Shown here: positions 26,386 to 38,188 of the stretch, one piece after another
Layout: each line of letters begins with the position of its first letter
How positions within the stretch are numbered: the stretch's first letter is position 1
Assembly: GCF_902859765.1 (NCBI RefSeq)
Contig: NZ_CADIJV010000007.1
Span: 113,486-177,485 of the forward strand
Length of the DNA stretch: 64,000 nucleotides
Source: Achromobacter pulmonis
GTDB lineage: Bacteria > Pseudomonadota > Gammaproteobacteria > Burkholderiales > Burkholderiaceae_B
Direction of reading: 5' to 3'
The notes under the pieces: generated by a model
What the model was told of the DNA's origin: nothing
The model's input: the letters and a program-made list of their open reading frames with translations, nothing else
Database searches by the model: none
Made by a program: the position numbers and the translations under genes

Positions 26386-27149
26386 GCGCGCGCTTCCAGG
26401 ATCAGGTCATCGTTGTCACCGGCGCGGTCGGCGGCATCGGCTCGGCCATCGTCGAGGGCTTCCTGGCCGAAGGCGGCAAGGTGGGGCTGATCGACTTCAA
26501 TTCGCAGGGCGGCCAGGACTATGAAAAGGCGCTGAAGCAGCGCGGCCACGCGGTGAGCTTCGCGCAGGCCGACGTGGCGCACTTCGACCAATGCCAGGCC
26601 GCGTATGACCGCATCACCCGCGACCTCGGCCCGGCCACCATCCTGGTCAACAATGTCGGCATCTCGCCCAAGACCGACGGCCGCGCGCTGAAAGTGTGGG
26701 AAATGACGCCGGGCGAATGGGACAAGGTGGTGGCGGTCAACCTGAACAGCGTGTTCTACATGACCCGCCTGGCCACGCCGCACATGGTGCGCCAGCGCCA
26801 GGGGCGCGTGATCAACATGTCGTCCGTGGCCGGCAAGGCCTATTGCGATATCGTCGCCGCGCACTACGCCGCCACCAAGGCGGCGCTGCTGGGCCTGACG
26901 CGCCACTGGGCCGCAGAACTGGGCGAGCACGGCATCACCGTCAATGGCCTGGCGCCCGGCCGCATCAGCACGCCGCTGCTGAAAAGCGTGCCCAAGGAAA
27001 TCAACGACGCCGTGGCCGGCGTCACCGCGCTGCGCCGGCTCGGCACGCCCGAGGAAGTGGCCGACGCCTGCCTGTTCTTCGCCTCCGACCAGGCGCGCTT
27101 CGTGACCGGGCAGGTGCTGGACGTGGCGGGCGGCTGGCTGATGACCTAG
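26382..27149 (+). CDS. SDR-family oxidoreductase
   Basis: This 255-residue SDR has the cofactor motif TGAVGGIG, LVNNVG in place of NNAG, and the catalytic Ser/Tyr/Lys in MSSVAGKAYCDIVAAHYAATKAAL. It ends in VLDVAGGWLMT. It is the last gene of the importer operon, with a terminator hairpin at 27181-27211. It is a second SDR of the regulon, distinct from that at 19530-20312; the substrate is unknown. Confidence 0.9.
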   Translation: MSARFQDQVIVVTGAVGGIGSAIVEGFLAEGGKVGLIDFNSQGGQDYEKALKQRGHAVSFAQADVAHFDQCQAAYDRITRDLGPATILVNNVGISPKTDGRALKVWEMTPGEWDKVVAVNLNSVFYMTRLATPHMVRQRQGRVINMSSVAGKAYCDIVAAHYAATKAALLGLTRHWAAELGEHGITVNGLAPGRISTPLLKSVPKEINDAVAGVTALRRLGTPEEVADACLFFASDQARFVTGQVLDVAGGWLMT

Positions 27150-27180
27150 CGCCGCGCCGCCAACCCCGCCGCGCCAAGAC

Positions 27181-27211
27181 AACGCCCCGCCGGCGAAACC
27201 GGCGGGGCGTT
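27181..27211. terminator. Bidirectional hairpin terminator
   Basis: AACGCCCCGCCGG and CCGGCGGGGCGTT form a perfect 13-bp stem around CGAAA between the convergent SDR gene and TonB receptor gene. The A/T-ended arms give short T tracts on either strand, consistent with a shared terminator. Confidence 0.7.
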
Positions 27212-27259
27212 GTGCGTTTGCCTGCGCGGCGCCCGCCTCGCGGCGGGCGCTTCGGGCGC

Positions 27260-29455
27260 TCAGAAGTCCATGCTGGCGCTCAGCAGGAAGGTGCGCGGGC
27301 CGCCCAGCACCAGGTAGCCGTTGCCCGGGTAGCCCCCCACCGACGACCAGTAGTTGCGGTTGGCGATGTTCTCGACGCGGGCGCGCAACGTCACCACGTG
27401 GCCGTCAACGTCCATCATGTAGCGCACGCCGGCATCGAAGCGGGTCCAGCCCGGCACTTTGAGGGTGTTGGCGTCATCCGCGTAGGACGCGCCGGTGTAG
27501 ACCACGCGGCCGTCCACCGCCAGGCCCCGCACGCCGGGAATGTCCCATTCCGCGCCCAGGTTGGCCTGAAAGCGCGGCACGCCGATGACGCGGTTGCCGT
27601 CGATGCTGGCATTGCCGGTGGACCGCTGCTTGGCATCCAGGAAGGTCAGGCCGCCCAGCACGCGCACGCTCCTGACCGGTTCGCCGAACACGGTCAGTTC
27701 GACGCCCTGGTGGCGGTCCTTGCCGGAGGCGGTGAACGCGTTGCTGGCGTTGTAGGCCGCGCGCGGCTTGTCGGTGGAGAACAGCGCCAGGCCCGCGCCC
27801 AGGCCGCCGCCGTCGTACTTGACGCCGATTTCCTTCTGCTTGGAGACGTACGGCTGCAGGCTCTGGCCGGCGTTGGCCACGGGCTTGCCGTTGGCGGTCT
27901 GCGGCGCGGTCTCGCCGGCCACCAGGGCCTCGATATAGTTGGCGTACAGCGACACGCTCGGCGTCACCTTGAAGACGATGCCAGCGGCGGGCGAGTTGCG
28001 GCTGGCGTCGTAGGCGCCTTGTTCCTTGCCGGTGTTATAGAAGTAGTCCCTCTGCGACAGGCGCTGGTGGCGGATGCCCAGCGTCAGCAGCACCTTGTCG
28101 TCCAGGAATGACATGGTGTCGCCGAACGCGTAACTGCTCAGGCGGGTACGGCCCTGCAGCGCCGGATCGTCCAGGTCGTTGCCGAACAGCGCCTTGGAAC
28201 TGTAGGCCGGACGGTCATTGCGCACCGGGTCGTAGATGTTGGTGGCGAAGGTATTCAGATAGTCCATCACGTACGCGTTCTTCTTTTTCAAGTCGAAGAA
28301 GGACGCGGAGGCGACGAACTCGTGGCCGACCGGGCCGGTGCGCACCTTGGCGCGCAGGCCCATTTCGCCAGTGTTGACGCTGTCCTTGCGCGTATTGTCG
28401 AAGCGATAGAAGTTGCCGTCGCCAGTGCTGCCATTGGTCACAGTGACATTGGCCAGCGAGTTGGCCTCGTCGCTGCGGCGCATGCCGAATGCCGCCCAGC
28501 CGGTCAGCTTGTCGCTGAAGTCGTGCTCGGCGCGCACGGTGCCGAACACGTCGCGTTCGTTCGAGTATGACCAGGGCTGCGCATAGTTGGAACTGGCGTG
28601 CGGCGCGTCCGGCACGCTGGTCACGCCGCGCAGCGTGACGTTGGGGCGGGCGCGCTTGAGCTTGTTTTCCTGCCAGCCGATATCGGCCGACAGGCGCGTG
28701 TCGGCCGAGCGCCAATCCAGCCCCAATGACACCAGGCTGGTGCGCGAGTGCTCATCGTCGATGGCCGTGTCGCCACTGCGATTGGCCACGTTCAGGCGGA
28801 TGCCGGTGCTGTCGCCCGGGCCGAAGCGGCGCGCGATGTCGGTCGAGACCGAGAACTGGCCGCCGCTGGAAATGCCGGTGGTGAAGCGGGTGAGCGGCTC
28901 GTTGGGCGCGCGCTTGGGTACCAGGTTGATGGCGCCGCCAATGCCGTCGCCGCCTGGCGAGGCGCCCGTCAGGAAAGCCGAGGCCCCGCGCAGCACCTCG
29001 ACCCGCTCGAACAGCTCGGTGGCGATGTACTGGCGCGGCAGCAGGCTGTACAGCCCGTTGTAGGCCACGTCGTCGGAACTCAGGATGAAGCCGCGGATGA
29101 AGTACGACTCCTGGAAGTTGCCGAAGCCGCGCGCCACGCGCACGCCCGCATCGTTCTGCAGCACGTCGCCGACGCTGCGCGCCTGTTTGTCCTGGATCAG
29201 TTCGTTGGTATAGCTGGTGATGCTGAACGGCGTGCTCATGATGTCCTGCGTGCCCAGCACCCCCACCCGGCCGCCGCGGGCCACCTGGCCACCGGCGTAG
29301 GGCTGGGCCAGGCCGCCCGCCGAGGCGTCGGCGCTGGCCTCGACCTTGATCGCGTCCAGCGACACGACCCCGGCGTCGGAGGCGGGCTTGGCGGATTGGG
29401 CATGGACGGCGTACGGCAGGGCCGCAACCACATAGGCGAGCATTCGAATGTTCAT
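27260..29455 (-). CDS. TonB-dependent siderophore receptor
   Basis: This 731-residue receptor has a signal peptide ending near AVHAQS, a plug (VLGTQDIMSTPFSITSYTNELIQDKQARSVGDVLQNDAGVR, FIRGFILSSDDVAYNGLY, VEVLRGASAFLTGASPGGDGIGGAINLVPKRA) and a C-terminal barrel ending in LLSASMDF. The plug pattern is that of ferric-siderophore receptors (FhuA/FhuE/FpvA branch). ATG at 29455 (MNIRMLAYVVA) is chosen to give the signal peptide. It stands alone with a Fur-box-like site 176 bp upstream, consistent with induction under iron starvation. Confidence 0.93.
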   Translation of the reverse strand: MNIRMLAYVVAALPYAVHAQSAKPASDAGVVSLDAIKVEASADASAGGLAQPYAGGQVARGGRVGVLGTQDIMSTPFSITSYTNELIQDKQARSVGDVLQNDAGVRVARGFGNFQESYFIRGFILSSDDVAYNGLYSLLPRQYIATELFERVEVLRGASAFLTGASPGGDGIGGAINLVPKRAPNEPLTRFTTGISSGGQFSVSTDIARRFGPGDSTGIRLNVANRSGDTAIDDEHSRTSLVSLGLDWRSADTRLSADIGWQENKLKRARPNVTLRGVTSVPDAPHASSNYAQPWSYSNERDVFGTVRAEHDFSDKLTGWAAFGMRRSDEANSLANVTVTNGSTGDGNFYRFDNTRKDSVNTGEMGLRAKVRTGPVGHEFVASASFFDLKKKNAYVMDYLNTFATNIYDPVRNDRPAYSSKALFGNDLDDPALQGRTRLSSYAFGDTMSFLDDKVLLTLGIRHQRLSQRDYFYNTGKEQGAYDASRNSPAAGIVFKVTPSVSLYANYIEALVAGETAPQTANGKPVANAGQSLQPYVSKQKEIGVKYDGGGLGAGLALFSTDKPRAAYNASNAFTASGKDRHQGVELTVFGEPVRSVRVLGGLTFLDAKQRSTGNASIDGNRVIGVPRFQANLGAEWDIPGVRGLAVDGRVVYTGASYADDANTLKVPGWTRFDAGVRYMMDVDGHVVTLRARVENIANRNYWSSVGGYPGNGYLVLGGPRTFLLSASMDF

Positions 29456-29619
29456 GTCGGGATGTCTGTAGGCAGGCGCTTCGCGAGAAGCAGGGAATCG
29501 CAAAAATCCCGATGGGTCACGCTCGGTAACGGCCTGCCACTCGAACTGCCGCGGAACCGGTCTGCCCGGCCTTGTCGAGCCCGTTCACCAAGGGGTATCG
29601 AGATCGTGCGGGCTTGATT

Positions 29620-29660
29620 CTATATAAAAGGAAATCATTCTCATTGCGTCCCTTATATAG
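29620..29660 (-). promoter_or_regulatory. Fur-box-like site within a longer inverted repeat
   Basis: Read on the minus strand, 29648-29631 contains CGCAATGAGAATGATTTC, which fits the repeated GATAAT-type hexamers of a Fur box. It is flanked by the perfect inverted repeat CTATATAA (29620-29627) and TTATATAG (29653-29660). It lies upstream of the siderophore receptor gene in an AT-rich stretch. Confidence 0.6.
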
Positions 29661-29770
29661 AAAATCACTTTGTTGCCATCACACAACGACACTGTCCCCA
29701 TTCCTGACGGGAGCCTGTCCGGGCCGGGCGGCCGCGCCGGCCCGGACCCCGGCGGCCCGCCTGCGGCCAT

Positions 29771-30712
29771 TCAGACGGACAGCCCGGCCTCCTCGCGCAC
29801 CTGGCCGAACGCACCGGCCTCATAGGCCGCCATGGCCTGGGCCAGGGCCCGCGCGTCCGCCATCACGAAGGGGCCGCGCTGAATCACCGGCTCGTCGATG
29901 GCCGGCCCCGCCACCAGGATGAAATGGGCCGGCGCGCCGGCCGCCAGCAGCTGCAGCAGCCCCTCGGCATCCGCCGCGGCCGTCAGCGCGGCGCCGGGCG
30001 GCAGGACGGCGAAATCGGGATCGACGGCTCGCCTGGCGGGCGCTGGCATCCGCCTGGCCGGACGGTACGGCGCCAACGGCGCGGCCGCCGCGGGCGGCGG
30101 CGCCGTTGGCGTGGCGGTATGCCAGGCGCGCACCCCCAGTTCTCCCTGCGCCGTGTACAGCCAGGCATTCCAGCCCTGCGGCAACGGCACCAGACGCGAT
30201 GCGCCGGGGCGCAGCCACCCATCCAGGATCAACAAGGGCGCGGGCGTCGCCAGCGGCGACTGCCATCCTTCGTAGCGCCCCGAGACCAGCCGCACCCGGC
30301 CGGCATCGCTCTGTATCACCGGCATTTCCCAGGCCCGCAGCAGCGCGACCGACGGCGCCACGTCCTTGAGCCGCAACGGCAGATTGACGTACAGGCGCAG
30401 GCCGTTCAACCGCGATGCGTCCACCGGTTGCTGGTCGTGGACAATGCCGCGCCCGGCAACGGTCCAGTACAGGTCGCCGGGCCGTACCTCGTGGTCATTG
30501 TCCAGGCTGTCGCGGCTGCGCAGCGCGCCGCGGCTGTCTTCCAGCAACAGTGTCACCGACGACATGCCGGCGTGGGGATGGGGCGCGAAACTCGGTCCCG
30601 TCAAGACAAAGTGCTCCGCCAGCACCAGGGGCGACATGCCTCCCGGGAAATCCGGGGAGCGGAATTGCCGGAAGGAACGGGCATTGCCCGCAGGCTCGAA
30701 GGGCTTGGCCAC
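29771..30712 (-). CDS. Pirin-family protein
   Basis: This 313-residue bicupin has the pirin metal-site motif HPHAGMSSVTLLLED, a GDLYWTVAGRGIVHDQ second site, and a diverged C-terminal cupin after a Pro/Ala-rich linker (about residues 200-235). Bacterial pirins are cytosolic metal-binding proteins, some with quercetinase-like activity. It is divergent from a LysR gene with a strong dyad between them, so it is the probable regulated target. Confidence 0.88.
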   Translation of the reverse strand: MAKPFEPAGNARSFRQFRSPDFPGGMSPLVLAEHFVLTGPSFAPHPHAGMSSVTLLLEDSRGALRSRDSLDNDHEVRPGDLYWTVAGRGIVHDQQPVDASRLNGLRLYVNLPLRLKDVAPSVALLRAWEMPVIQSDAGRVRLVSGRYEGWQSPLATPAPLLILDGWLRPGASRLVPLPQGWNAWLYTAQGELGVRAWHTATPTAPPPAAAAPLAPYRPARRMPAPARRAVDPDFAVLPPGAALTAAADAEGLLQLLAAGAPAHFILVAGPAIDEPVIQRGPFVMADARALAQAMAAYEAGAFGQVREEAGLSV

Positions 30713-30816
30713 GGGGGGGGCTGAGGCGGATCGTCAAGGATGTGCTGCCAGGAAGTTGCGGAGGCGCAAAGCTTATGGGTTCCGCGTTCGACACAGTAGA
30801 GGGTAATTTCAGGAAT

Positions 30817-30841
30817 AATTGTCCTGCCTCACAGGACAATT
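30817..30841. promoter_or_regulatory. Perfect dyad, LysR operator candidate
   Basis: AATTGTCCTG and CAGGACAATT are perfect 10-bp arms around CCTCA, placed 15 bp upstream of the LysR ATG and 105 bp upstream of the pirin start. The T-N11-A-type dyad layout and the divergent position fit autoregulation by the LysR protein. Confidence 0.65.
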
Positions 30842-30855
30842 CCACCCGCGGACCC

Positions 30856-31764
30856 ATGCATTCCTATATCCACCACCTCGACGACCTGTTGCTTTTCACC
30901 GAGGTGGTCGAAAAAGGCGGCTTTTCCGCCGCCGCCCGAGTCCTCAATCTGCAGCGCTCCAAGCTCAGCCGCCGGGTGGCCGAACTGGAGGCGCGCCTGG
31001 GCCTGCGGCTGCTCCAGCGCAACACCCGCCGGGTCTCGCTGACGCCGATGGGCGAGCAGATCTATGTGCATGCGCTGGCGATGGCGCGCGAGGCCCGCAG
31101 CGCGTTCGACCTGGCGGCGACGATGGGGGACACCCCCAGCGGCCTGCTGCGCATGACGGCGCCCTCGGCACTGGCGGTGACGCTACTGGGCGAACTGGTG
31201 GCCCGCTTCTGCCTGCAGCATCCGGGCGTGCGGGTGCTGCTGGATACCCGCGACCAGATCATCGACCTGGTGGGCGAAGGCTACGACCTGGCCTTCCGCG
31301 CCCAGGGCGCCTCGCTGACCGATTCGCGACTGGTGGCGCGCGAACTCGCCCCGGTACCGCAGATCCTGGTGGCGGCGCCCGCCCTGGCGCGACCGGCCCC
31401 GCGCCGGCCACGCGACCTGAACGCCCTGCCGCTACTGGCCCATGCCACTCATGACAGCCCGCAAAGCTGGCACTTCACCGGCCCGGCGGGCAATGCCGAG
31501 TCGGTCGAATACCGCCCGCGCTGCCTCAGCAGCAACCTGGCGGTGCTGCGCGAAATGGCGCGCGCCGGCCTAGGCGTGGCGTTGCTGCCGCACTATCTAT
31601 GCGCCGGCACATTGGCCAAGGGCGACCTGGTCCAGTTGTTGCCCGCCTGGCAGGCCACGCCGGCCCGCATCTATGCCGTCATCCCCGCCCGCCGCGGCGC
31701 GCCGCTGGCGCTGCGGCGTTTTCTGGATTTCGCCGCGGCGGAACTGCCGGCGTTGCTGGCCTGA
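30856..31764 (+). CDS. LysR-family transcriptional regulator
   Basis: This 302-residue regulator has an N-terminal winged helix (LLLFTEVVEKGGFSAAARVLNLQRSKLSRRVAELEARLG) and a periplasmic-binding-like effector domain from about residue 90 (GLLRMTAPSALAVTLLGELV, LARELAPVPQILVAAPAL). ATG at 30856 immediately follows the dyad. It is of the CrgA/AaeR branch by its R-R-V-S-L-T linker pattern. The likely target is the divergent pirin gene. Confidence 0.9.
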   Translation: MHSYIHHLDDLLLFTEVVEKGGFSAAARVLNLQRSKLSRRVAELEARLGLRLLQRNTRRVSLTPMGEQIYVHALAMAREARSAFDLAATMGDTPSGLLRMTAPSALAVTLLGELVARFCLQHPGVRVLLDTRDQIIDLVGEGYDLAFRAQGASLTDSRLVARELAPVPQILVAAPALARPAPRRPRDLNALPLLAHATHDSPQSWHFTGPAGNAESVEYRPRCLSSNLAVLREMARAGLGVALLPHYLCAGTLAKGDLVQLLPAWQATPARIYAVIPARRGAPLALRRFLDFAAAELPALLA

Positions 31765-31916
31765 TCCGGCGCCCTGCCCCGCCATGCGGCGGTAGGACTT
31801 CTTTGGTAAAAACCGGGGGACTTGCAGGGAGACCGCGCGTGCGCCACAGTAAGGTGTTGCGCGCTCGCCGTGCAATCGCCACCGGGCGCGGGGCGGAACT
31901 TTGACGCGCCCCTTGA

Positions 31917-31937
31917 GTCTTATATAAGATATAAGAC
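31917..31937. promoter_or_regulatory. Perfect inverted repeat upstream of acnA
   Basis: GTCTTATA and TATAAGAC are perfect 8-bp arms around TAAGA, 96 bp upstream of the acnA start in an otherwise GC-rich 268-bp gap. The AT-rich dyad resembles operators of GntR/FCD regulators. No such regulator is adjacent, so it would be bound by a protein encoded elsewhere. Confidence 0.6.
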
Positions 31938-32032
31938 ATGTATCGCGCCCGCGCCGCTGTCCCCCGGAATGACAAACGCGCCGAAACGCCTGAAAATGCC
32001 GGCTTTACGCGGGCAAAACCACGGAGTCCATC

Positions 32033-34738
<2,706 letters not shown>

Positions 34739-34756
34739 CCCGCCGCCCGCCAAGAC

Positions 34757-34791
34757 AAAGCCCCTGGAACCGTCGGGTTCCAGGGGCTTTT
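34757..34791. terminator. Terminator after acnA
   Basis: AAAGCCCCTGGAACC and GGTTCCAGGGGCTTT form a perfect 15-bp stem with a GTCG loop followed by T. The A-rich left arm lets it serve the convergent OmpA-like gene as well. Confidence 0.85.
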
Positions 34792-34830
34792 CTCATGGCG
34801 CCGCACGTGCGCCGCGTCAGGCGCGCCGCG

Positions 34831-35796
34831 TCATTGGGCGACCAGTTCGACCCGGCGGTTCCTGGCGCGGCCGGCCTCGGCGTCGTTGGCGGCCACCGGC
34901 GCCAGCGATGCCACGCCGCGCGGCGACAGGCGCGCGGCGGGGATCTTGTAGCCCGTCTCCAGCGCCTTGACCACGGCGTCGGCACGTTTTTGCGACAACT
35001 CCAGGTTGCCGGCCAGCGTGCCCTGGTTGTCGGTGTGGCCCACCACATAGACTTTCAGGCCGGGATTGGCATCGAGCAGCTTGCCCATCTCGTCCAGCGC
35101 GGCCTTGGACTCTGGCTTGATGTCGGCCTTGTCGGTGTCGAAATACACGCCATAGACGGCGACACGGCCCGACTCGGCCAGTGACTTCTGCATGGCGGCC
35201 ATGTCCAGCACCTTGACCTGGCCGGTCTGCATCGGCTTGGTCTCGACCACTTGCTGGAACACCGGCGTGATGTGGTTGGCGCTGTCTTCCATCACATCCA
35301 GGAACACGTAGAGATCGCCCGTGGGCGCCTCCTTCTTGGCCAGCACGGCGTAGTACTTGCCGCCGAACGCCGCGTCGCCCTGCCCGGGCTGACTGACCTT
35401 GCCGCTGTTGATCACGAACGACTGGAAATCCTCGCCGCATTGCCCGTCGCCCTTGCATTCGAACAGGGTCTTGAAGCCGCCGGCCTGGAGCGCCGCCTGG
35501 TAGTTGCGATAGACCTCCAGCGCCGATTTGCTGCCGTCGATGCGATAGGCGATGCGCGTCAGCTTGCCTTCCAGTTCCAGGCCCTTGGGCTCGGCTTGCC
35601 GCGCGACCGGCCGGTCGGGCATGACGGCCTCATCGTAGTCCTTGTGCTCGTAGGCGCGGATCTCGGCGCCCTCGAAACGGGTCAGGGCCGGATGGTCGCG
35701 GGAACCCTTGACGTCCTCGGCCCAGGCGGACGCCGCCGTCCCCAGCATGGCGGCGGCGAGAGCCAGACAGGCGGATTTCACGATGTGCGCTTTCAC
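34831..35796 (-). CDS. DUF4892/OmpA-family cell-envelope protein
   Basis: This 321-residue protein has a signal peptide (LALAAAMLGTAASAWAED), a DUF4892-like N-terminal region (GSRDHPALTRFEGAEIRAY...) and a C-terminal OmpA peptidoglycan-binding domain (GVYFDTDKADIKPES, VVGHTDNQG, LSQKRADAVVKAL, RARNRRVEL). The start is taken as GTG at 35796, directly before the signal peptide. It likely anchors the outer membrane or a periplasmic complex to peptidoglycan. No partner genes flank it. Confidence 0.87.
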   Translation of the reverse strand: MKAHIVKSACLALAAAMLGTAASAWAEDVKGSRDHPALTRFEGAEIRAYEHKDYDEAVMPDRPVARQAEPKGLELEGKLTRIAYRIDGSKSALEVYRNYQAALQAGGFKTLFECKGDGQCGEDFQSFVINSGKVSQPGQGDAAFGGKYYAVLAKKEAPTGDLYVFLDVMEDSANHITPVFQQVVETKPMQTGQVKVLDMAAMQKSLAESGRVAVYGVYFDTDKADIKPESKAALDEMGKLLDANPGLKVYVVGHTDNQGTLAGNLELSQKRADAVVKALETGYKIPAARLSPRGVASLAPVAANDAEAGRARNRRVELVAQ

Positions 35797-35966
35797 GATC
35801 TCTACACTCCCGGCCGGCGGGCGCCGGCATGCGTCCAGAACAAGGAAACGCCCGCGGCGCGGGCGGCAGCCATTATGCATAGACGGTGCGCGGATTGAAA
35901 CCGCGCCGGGTAACCAAACGTAGACTGCCGCCCACCCCGGCGCGCGGCGGGCGGCGTCAACGGGCG

Positions 35967-36740
35967 CTAGTCGAACGCATAGGCATCCATCGCCAACGCG
36001 CCGTACGACACTTCGTCGTTCAGGCGCCTGGCCTGGCCGCCGCCCGCGCCCAGCGCCACGTATAGCGGCATCAGGTGGTCGTCGTGCGGATGGGCCTGCG
36101 CCGCGCCCGGCGCCCGCGCTTGCCAGTCGAGCAGGGCCGGCACGTCGTTGGCCGCGAGATGCCGCGCATACCAGTCCTGGAACGCCGGCACGTAGGGCGC
36201 CGGCGGCGCGTCCTGCGGCATGCGCACGTCGCGCAGATTGTGCGTCAGCGAGCCCGAACCAATGATCAGCACGTCCTCGTCGCGCAGCGGCGCCAGGGCG
36301 CGGCCCAGTTCGAGCTGCCCGGCGGCGTCGCGGCCCATGTCCAGCGACAGCTGCACCACCGGCACGTCGACCTCGGGATACAGGTAGCGCAACGGCACCC
36401 AGGCGCCATGGTCCAGCGGCCGGCGCGGATCGCGCTCGGCGGCGATGCCGGCGCCGGCCAACAGCGCCTGGGTGCGTTCGGCCAGTTCGGGTGAGCCGGG
36501 CGCGGCGTACTGCAACGCGTAGAGCTCGGGCGGAAAGCCGCCGAAGTCGTGCCAGGCCACCTGCTGCTCGCGGGTGGACAGGGCCAGGCCGTGGCCCATC
36601 CAGTGCGGCGACACCACCAGGATGGCGCGCGGCTTGCGGCCGAACGACCGGCTCCAGGCGGCCAGAGCGGGACCGGTCGAACCGGGCTCGACGGCCAGCA
36701 TGGGAGAACCGTGGGAAACGAAAAGCGTAGGCCAGCGCAT
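35967..36740 (-). CDS. DODA-type extradiol dioxygenase (4,5-DOPA dioxygenase family)
   Basis: This 257-residue LigB-superfamily protein has metal-site histidines in FVSHGSPML, VSPHWMGHG, DHGAW and SLTHNLRD, and the C-terminal HPHDDHLMPLYVALGAGG. The family opens catechol rings between positions 4 and 5, or acts on related dihydroxy substrates; bacterial members have broad or unknown physiological substrates. ATG at 36740 has GGAG 8 bp upstream. It is divergent from the DUF2863 gene. Confidence 0.9.
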   Translation of the reverse strand: MRWPTLFVSHGSPMLAVEPGSTGPALAAWSRSFGRKPRAILVVSPHWMGHGLALSTREQQVAWHDFGGFPPELYALQYAAPGSPELAERTQALLAGAGIAAERDPRRPLDHGAWVPLRYLYPEVDVPVVQLSLDMGRDAAGQLELGRALAPLRDEDVLIIGSGSLTHNLRDVRMPQDAPPAPYVPAFQDWYARHLAANDVPALLDWQARAPGAAQAHPHDDHLMPLYVALGAGGGQARRLNDEVSYGALAMDAYAFD

Positions 36741-36976
36741 GGCGATGACTCCGGAAAGCATGACGATGGAATCATTTTCGTCCGATTCTGATCGGCAATA
36801 AACCCATCCCAAAGGGATGATCTGTTGCCAGATCAGCACCAATCGCGGAGCGACGCGGCGCCGCCGGCCCCCCCTGCGACCAGCGCGAACCGCGGGCGCC
36901 AGGGCACGCCGGCGCCCGCGATCGTGGCGGGCGTTAAACTACGCCGTTGCACACTTACTGGACGTCCTCCGAAGTT

Positions 36977-38179
36977 ATGGCCCGATCCCGCAGCCAATCC
37001 GCTCCCCGCTTGACCCGCGATGCCACTCGCCTGATCACGCTCGCCCAGTCGCTCAACCGCTCGGGCAGCCGCGTCGAAGACGTGTACTGGGAGAATCAGC
37101 TTGGCGAAGCGATTCCGAAGCTGCTCAAGGCAGGCCAGGATGCCCCGCTGGAAGCCGCACTGGACCATCTGGCCCAGAACGATGTGGGCGCCTATGAAGT
37201 CCTGATCGAGCAAGCCGAAACCCCGTCCGAGTCGATGAAGATCGACAAGAATGGCGTGCGCCATGACGTCCTGCTGATCGTCGCGCCCATCGTTGCCTGG
37301 ACCCGCTACGCGATTCCCACCGGGCCGGTTTCGGCCAGCGTCCAGCAGGCCCTGCTGGCGCAACTGCATGGCCACGTGCTGTCGAGCCAGGCGCGCAGCG
37401 CCCTGATGCCGTACCTGGTCAGCGTCGACCAGATGCCGCGCACGTTCTCGGAAACCTGGCAATGGCTGCAACGGCTGGGCACGCAGGCGCTGGGCGCCGA
37501 GACCACCAAGCCGGCGCTGAACACCGAGGCCGAAACCGCCAACATGCTGGCCGATACGCGCTATATCGTGGCGGCCGTGGCGGTGCCCGAGTTCGCGCCG
37601 GTATTCCGCTGGCAGGAGCAGATCGGCGACGCCGAGGCCAGCCGCGACGCCTGCCTGGCGCAATGGGCCGCCCAGGCCCAGCCGACGCTGGCCGGCCTGC
37701 TGCCGGGCTGCGGTTTCGAGGCGCTGCTGCCCGACGCCTATTACGTCAGCAACCGCGAGGCCGACCGCCGCGTGCGGCCGCTGTCGCTGCGCGCCGCCGT
37801 GAGCTGGCTCGAAGGCGCGGTCAACCTCGAGGCTTCGCAACTGCGGGCCGTGGTGGCCGGCTGCGGAGAAAGCCGCATCGACGAATACCGCATCGGTTTC
37901 ACCGCGCGCAACAGCAACGACGTCTACTACGGCTGCGTCTGGCCGCTGTACGGCCGCGAGGATGACGTGCCGGCCGACGAGGGCCTGCCCGACGTGGTCG
38001 ACGAGATCGCGGCCCTGCTCAAGGAATACGGCGTGACCGACGTGCGCCGCATTCCCGGCGTGCTGCCGCCGGAATACTGCGAGGATTGCGGCGCGCCCTA
38101 CTTCCCCAATCCGCTGGGCGAACTGGTGCACGCCGAGTTGCCCGAGGACGCCGAGGCCGCGCCCGCCAAGTTCCACTGA
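36977..38179 (+). CDS. DUF2863-family protein
   Basis: This 400-residue protein matches DUF2863, a family of Burkholderiales and relatives with no known function. It has no signal peptide or membrane segment. A Cys pair near the C-terminus (PEYCEDCGAPYFPNP) resembles a zinc knuckle. It lies 9 bp upstream of earP and about 1.3 kb before efp, an arrangement that hints at a link to translation, though no mechanism is known. The start at 36977 (MARSRSQ) is preferred over an upstream in-frame ATG. Confidence 0.85.
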   Translation: MARSRSQSAPRLTRDATRLITLAQSLNRSGSRVEDVYWENQLGEAIPKLLKAGQDAPLEAALDHLAQNDVGAYEVLIEQAETPSESMKIDKNGVRHDVLLIVAPIVAWTRYAIPTGPVSASVQQALLAQLHGHVLSSQARSALMPYLVSVDQMPRTFSETWQWLQRLGTQALGAETTKPALNTEAETANMLADTRYIVAAVAVPEFAPVFRWQEQIGDAEASRDACLAQWAAQAQPTLAGLLPGCGFEALLPDAYYVSNREADRRVRPLSLRAAVSWLEGAVNLEASQLRAVVAGCGESRIDEYRIGFTARNSNDVYYGCVWPLYGREDDVPADEGLPDVVDEIAALLKEYGVTDVRRIPGVLPPEYCEDCGAPYFPNPLGELVHAELPEDAEAAPAKFH

Positions 38180-38188
38180 GCCGCGTCG

